Source of the DNA: Neckera pumila
Taxonomy: Eukaryota > Streptophyta > Bryopsida > Hypnales > Neckeraceae
DNA length: 64,000 nt
Reading direction: 5' to 3'
NCBI GenBank assembly: GCA_963969595.1
Contig: OZ018408.1
Span: forward strand, 26,226,108-26,290,107
Every line of letters begins with the position of its first letter. Position 1 is the first letter of the stretch. The notes beneath the pieces are model-generated. The model was not told the DNA's origin. It saw only the letters and a program-made list of their open reading frames with translations, and searched no databases. This document shows positions 61,011-64,000 of the stretch, piece after piece. A program made the position numbers and the translations under genes.

Positions 61011-61628
61011 GACAGGCTGTTTGTTTTGTTTGTTTGTTACAATGAAATCTCCCGGACAGTGCATCTTCTAGTTGCATGCTTGGTACTGTCGAAAAGCCCT
61101 CCGCAAGGAGGGTTGCATGGGCTTGGTTTTGTGGCGTTTGGATTCATAGAGTGAAAGTTATTGAATTTGGAAATTTTATCGTGTGATCTTTCTTTCCTCT
61201 GCTAGTCAACATTGCCAGGCACAAGACTCACTAGTTACCTTTAAGATAGGCTAATTATTTGTTTGTTTTGTGTGTTTGTTACACTGAGATCTGTTGGACC
61301 GTGCATCCCCTGGCCACATCCTTGATACTGTTGGATAGCCCTCAATGAAAAAAGGTGCATGGGCTTTGTTTCATGGCACTCTGTCCTACGATGTGAAAGT
61401 TATGGATTTTTTGGTTATTTTTGGTTTCAAAAATATTTGAAAAACTTACTTTTACTTTTATTTAATATTGAGGCAACGGCACAGGGCACACCAATGTTTT
61501 TTTTTCACATTGACAACACACCATGCAATAAATGGTGGGTGTTCCCTCGAGATTTAGACCACTATGACTAAGCCAAGAGACTAGAGTCTGGCCTCATGAG
61601 GCCCAAAAAAAACACTCGGGCACACTAC

Positions 61629-63177
61629 TGGGATTGGCATTTGGCTATTTGGGATAAGAACCAAGGAAAGTATCAACCCCGTGTTTAATTTGCAAGGTCA
61701 TCTCACAAACATTCTGACCATTGCATCATTGATTATCATGTAAAAGACTAACAAAAGCATGTACGAATGGGAGAATTTGAATGATTTCTAATCATGTCAT
61801 CTGCGCATTGAAATTTGATATTCAACTTCATCCTAGAACGGCATTAGAATTCAGCGGATACAAGAGGATCAGATTCAAGACAGAAAACAATTAAAATCAC
61901 TCCAGATAGAAGATAAGCAAAATCTCACAAGCATTGGAGACTAGCAAGTTCGCATCGTTGGTATCTGCTCTTGCCATTTCCAGACTCACAAACACAAACA
62001 GCGGGCCCAGACAGCTGGATTCATGTAAATACAGAACATCAAGCAAATAGGATTACCACCTCCGCTTGTTGCTTAACGTACATGGCCAAACAACCAAATA
62101 CCTCAATACAAAGAACCGGAAAGACAAGCTGGCGTAGATTCAGAAACATGACATCCGACAATCAGTATTACGCATTCAACTGATACAGAAGCCTGTAAAT
62201 TGGATTTTAATTCCGTGGTTACAATCTCATACATGTAGAATGTTGCAAATTCGCATCATTTGCATCTCCTCCTGTCACCTTAATACTCGAAACGCGAGCA
62301 GGGCAAGCAAAGCGAGCTCAGGGGATTCATATACACGCTAAAAACATCAAGCAAAAAAGAAACTCGAGACCACTCGTGCCGCCCACGCGTCCGCCTACCA
62401 ACTAAACTGACAACTAGTTCGCAAAGAGGGAGCACATCCTGCACAATAATTCATGCACCGATTGCGGGAGCAGAAGGGATATCATCAACCGACGGGTGCA
62501 CTAAAGCACTTAATTCTTAAATACACATACCGAAGCCTCCAATTAGGTTAAGCACACTCCCGCCCCCGACGTTGCACGTTCCAGAATATCCGAACCGACC
62601 GAAACACTTGCGTCTCTCATATCCTATCGATATCCTCGTCCTCGAACTCGACGTAATCATCGCCGCCGCCCTCTTCCTCGTCGTCCATGCCGCCAGCGAT
62701 ACCCTCGTTGAGGCGCACATTTTCCGGCAACTCGCCGTACGCCTTCAACAGACGGGCCTCGTCGGGCTGGTACTTGAGAATCACATCCGCCTTGTCGTCC
62801 TGGTAATCTCGAAGTCCCACTAAGATGATGTCGCCTGAAGCAATCCACACCTTCTTGTGCATCTTCCCGCGGATGTGGCACAGCCGCTTGGTGCCGTCGA
62901 TGCAGAGCGCCTCGCAACGGCCGTTCCCAAGCATCCGCAGCACCTGCGCGTACTCCTGGCCATCCTCCTTGAAGACGAGCTCCCGCTTCTCGTCCTCCGC
63001 CTCGTTCTTCCCCCTCTTCCGGTTCTTGCCTCCCTTCCCTTTGTTCTTCGGCATGCTGGCGAAATTCCTTCAACGATCGCTTTGCTCCTGCAACGAAATG
63101 GAATGGAAACTATACAAGCTTCCTTCCTTCGAACAAACAGACAACACTAGTCGGACGCGGAGAGCTCCCTGCAAAAT
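61629..63177. repeat. Segmental duplication, copy 2 (holds eIF1A)
   Basis: Same orientation as 22653-24213. The left boundary meets the repeat array directly: array-like GGCACACTAC is followed at once by TGGGATTGGCATTTGGC. The right boundary is after GCAAAAT, where the two copies diverge completely. Confidence 0.9.
62617..63054 (-). CDS. eIF1A: Translation initiation factor eIF1A (copy 2)
   Basis: The 145-residue protein is identical to copy 1: same basic N-tail, OB fold and DIDRI C-terminus. At least three nucleotide differences lie within the coding region, all silent in this frame, which fits recent duplication with purifying selection or gene conversion. The 3' flank and about 120 bp of 5' leader, including the TTGCAG acceptor 35 nt upstream of the ATG, are duplicated. 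The original TATA region is not, so expression depends on new upstream sequence. No stops or frameshifts. Confidence 0.95.
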   Translation of the reverse strand: MPKNKGKGGKNRKRGKNEAEDEKRELVFKEDGQEYAQVLRMLGNGRCEALCIDGTKRLCHIRGKMHKKVWIASGDIILVGLRDYQDDKADVILKYQPDEARLLKAYGELPENVRLNEGIAGGMDDEEEGGGDDYVEFEDEDIDRI

Positions 63178-63208
63178 ATCAAACCGTCGTGCCACAGTAA
63201 TGCACATC

Positions 63209-63216
63209 TAGGGTTT
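63209..63216 (-). promoter_or_regulatory. Telo-box upstream of eIF1A copy 2
   Basis: AAACCCTA on the gene strand lies 155 bp before the ATG, almost the same distance as the telo-box of copy 1, although the surrounding sequence is unrelated. No TATA box is evident. Confidence 0.35.
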
Positions 63217-63350
63217 GGAAATTCGCTCTCAGCAGTGGCGGGCGGAAGACAAGAAGGGCCTATTACCAGGCCTCTAGGACGGTCACGTCAGTTGTTGGCG
63301 TACCGACCAAGTCACTTGCCTGGCTTTATGACCGGGGTTTCGAAGGTAGG

Positions 63351-63500
63351 TTAACCCTTAAAGTACGGACTGGTGACCGTGGAAATCATGCGCTTTTGGT
63401 TACCGTGTGAATCATTGGCTTAAAAATTTGCAATAACACTCATTGGAAGTCAAACTATTGTAGAAGATCTCCCCTTTTTGCAATTGGTGAGCTCTGGCAA
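63351..63500. repeat. TTAA-led dispersed repeat
   Basis: Starts TTAACCCTTAAAGTACGGAC and shares GTGGAAATCATG, CATTGGAAGTCAAA and GTAGAAGATCTC with 28259-28400 and 16799-16935. The right end was not found before the window ends. The rest of 63500-64000 is AT-rich with no gene seen. Confidence 0.5.
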
Positions 63501-64000
63501 AAAAAAACCCATATATTCTTGTTGAAGAAGAAAAACAACTAGGAAAGTTCTATAATTTTTCTAAATTTTAATTTAAACTTTTCAAACAATTGTTCATCAA
63601 GAAACTATTGTGTAAATAAAGCCCAATATACACAACAGATTGAATGCCATAACCAACATCAAATATGCAATCAAACTAAGCAAGATTGAGTACATAACAA
63701 ACACACCCTAAAAAAAACTTAAAAATCTATAAGCAAAATGTCAAACAGTTGTTACTCCATGGAGGGAGTGTTTAAAAATGTAAGTATAAGAGAAGAAGTA
63801 AAGACTTTACTAAATGATAAACCATCATCTCCGAGCAAAGCAAAACAAAATACGCAACTCTTTCTAAAAACAGTCACAAATTTTGACTCGACAAAAATGC
63901 CAAATTAAGGAATTCTTTTGACCTAAACATTGAAACCCCCCAAAATGGATTCTAAAATTTAGATGAAATTCATCCAAAATTACAGTGAGCTCAAATAAGA

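Larger units (their letters stand above)
56610..61495. repeat. Degenerate array of about 250-bp repeat units
   Basis: At least nine units in one orientation. Each runs from ACCTTAAGACAAGC and a (GTTT)n run, through TTGAGATCTC, CTTGGTACTGTCGGAAAGC-like, GGTGCATGGGCTTTG, GTGGCGTTTGGACCTA and TTATTGAATTTCAAAG, to GGCACAAGGCACACTAGT. Approximate units: 56621-56892, 56900-57130, 57510-57756, 57768-58030, 58034-58268, 58300-58345 (cut short), 59845-60080, 60085-60370, 61010-61235, 61245-61492. Unrelated sequence fills 57131-57509 (itself a two-fold repeat of an AAACAAAATCCC-containing block) and 58346-59844. No function is apparent; short frames in the units are not conserved. Confidence 0.85.

Noticed and set aside
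1..64000. tRNA, rRNA, CRISPR arrays or complete LTR retrotransposons
   Set aside because: No tRNA B-box in a cloverleaf context, no rRNA-like stretch, no regularly spaced identical repeats, and no paired long terminal repeats or gag-pol motifs were seen by eye.

Overview
This window is nuclear DNA of a land plant. The genes have many short GT-AG introns. The recognisable products are plant types: a chloroplast photosystem I assembly factor, a plasma-membrane syntaxin, a nuclear-encoded group II intron maturase, the mitochondrial NCA2/DGS1 family and an F-box/kelch relic. The intergenic DNA is AT-rich and full of short inverted-repeat transposons. A non-seed plant (bryophyte or lycophyte) is my best guess from the F-box/kelch and eIF1A sequence style, but the sequence alone does not prove it.

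Layout. 205-3195 (-): DGS1-like gene, 3' end off the left edge. 3.2-12.1 kb: gene-free, with foldback elements, an element carrying AGTCATT repeats and a CAA-rich tract. 12.1-13.5 kb (-): decayed F-box/kelch gene. 13.8-17 kb: MITE-like elements. 17.1-19 kb (-): decayed unknown gene, with a second partial copy in the opposite orientation at 30.2-31.3 kb. 19.36-22.37 kb (-): DExH RNA helicase pseudogene, truncated. 22.65-24.21 kb: a segment holding a complete eIF1A gene (-), present again at 61.63-63.18 kb with an identical 145-residue protein. 26.7-28.9 kb (-): maturase with domain X only. 32-35.4 kb: transposon remnants. 36.17-41.35 kb (-): complete RED/SMU2 splicing-factor gene; the proposed 15 exons add up to an open frame of 693 codons. 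41.88-43.26 kb: Harbinger-like element. 44.6-47.15 kb (+): PSA3. 47.39-48.49 kb (-): syntaxin (SYP1 type), convergent with PSA3. 50.7-51.3 kb (-): hAT-like transposase relic. 51.8-54.8 kb (+): two unexplained open frames. 55-56.1 kb: two MITE/foldback elements. 56.6-61.5 kb: degenerate array of about 250-bp repeats that runs directly into the second eIF1A segment.

The intact genes are unrelated housekeeping and organelle-biogenesis genes and do not form a pathway. The most interesting material is in the accessory DNA. A family of elements with CCCCTAAA-like ends is flanked by TTAA, and one copy sits precisely at a TTAA inside a satellite unit. The decayed unknown gene pair keeps a D...VEMKKQ motif. 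The eIF1A segment was duplicated recently. The helicase pseudogene's nonsense and missense changes look mainly like C-to-T transitions. Intron boundaries and homologies were read by eye; no searches were run.
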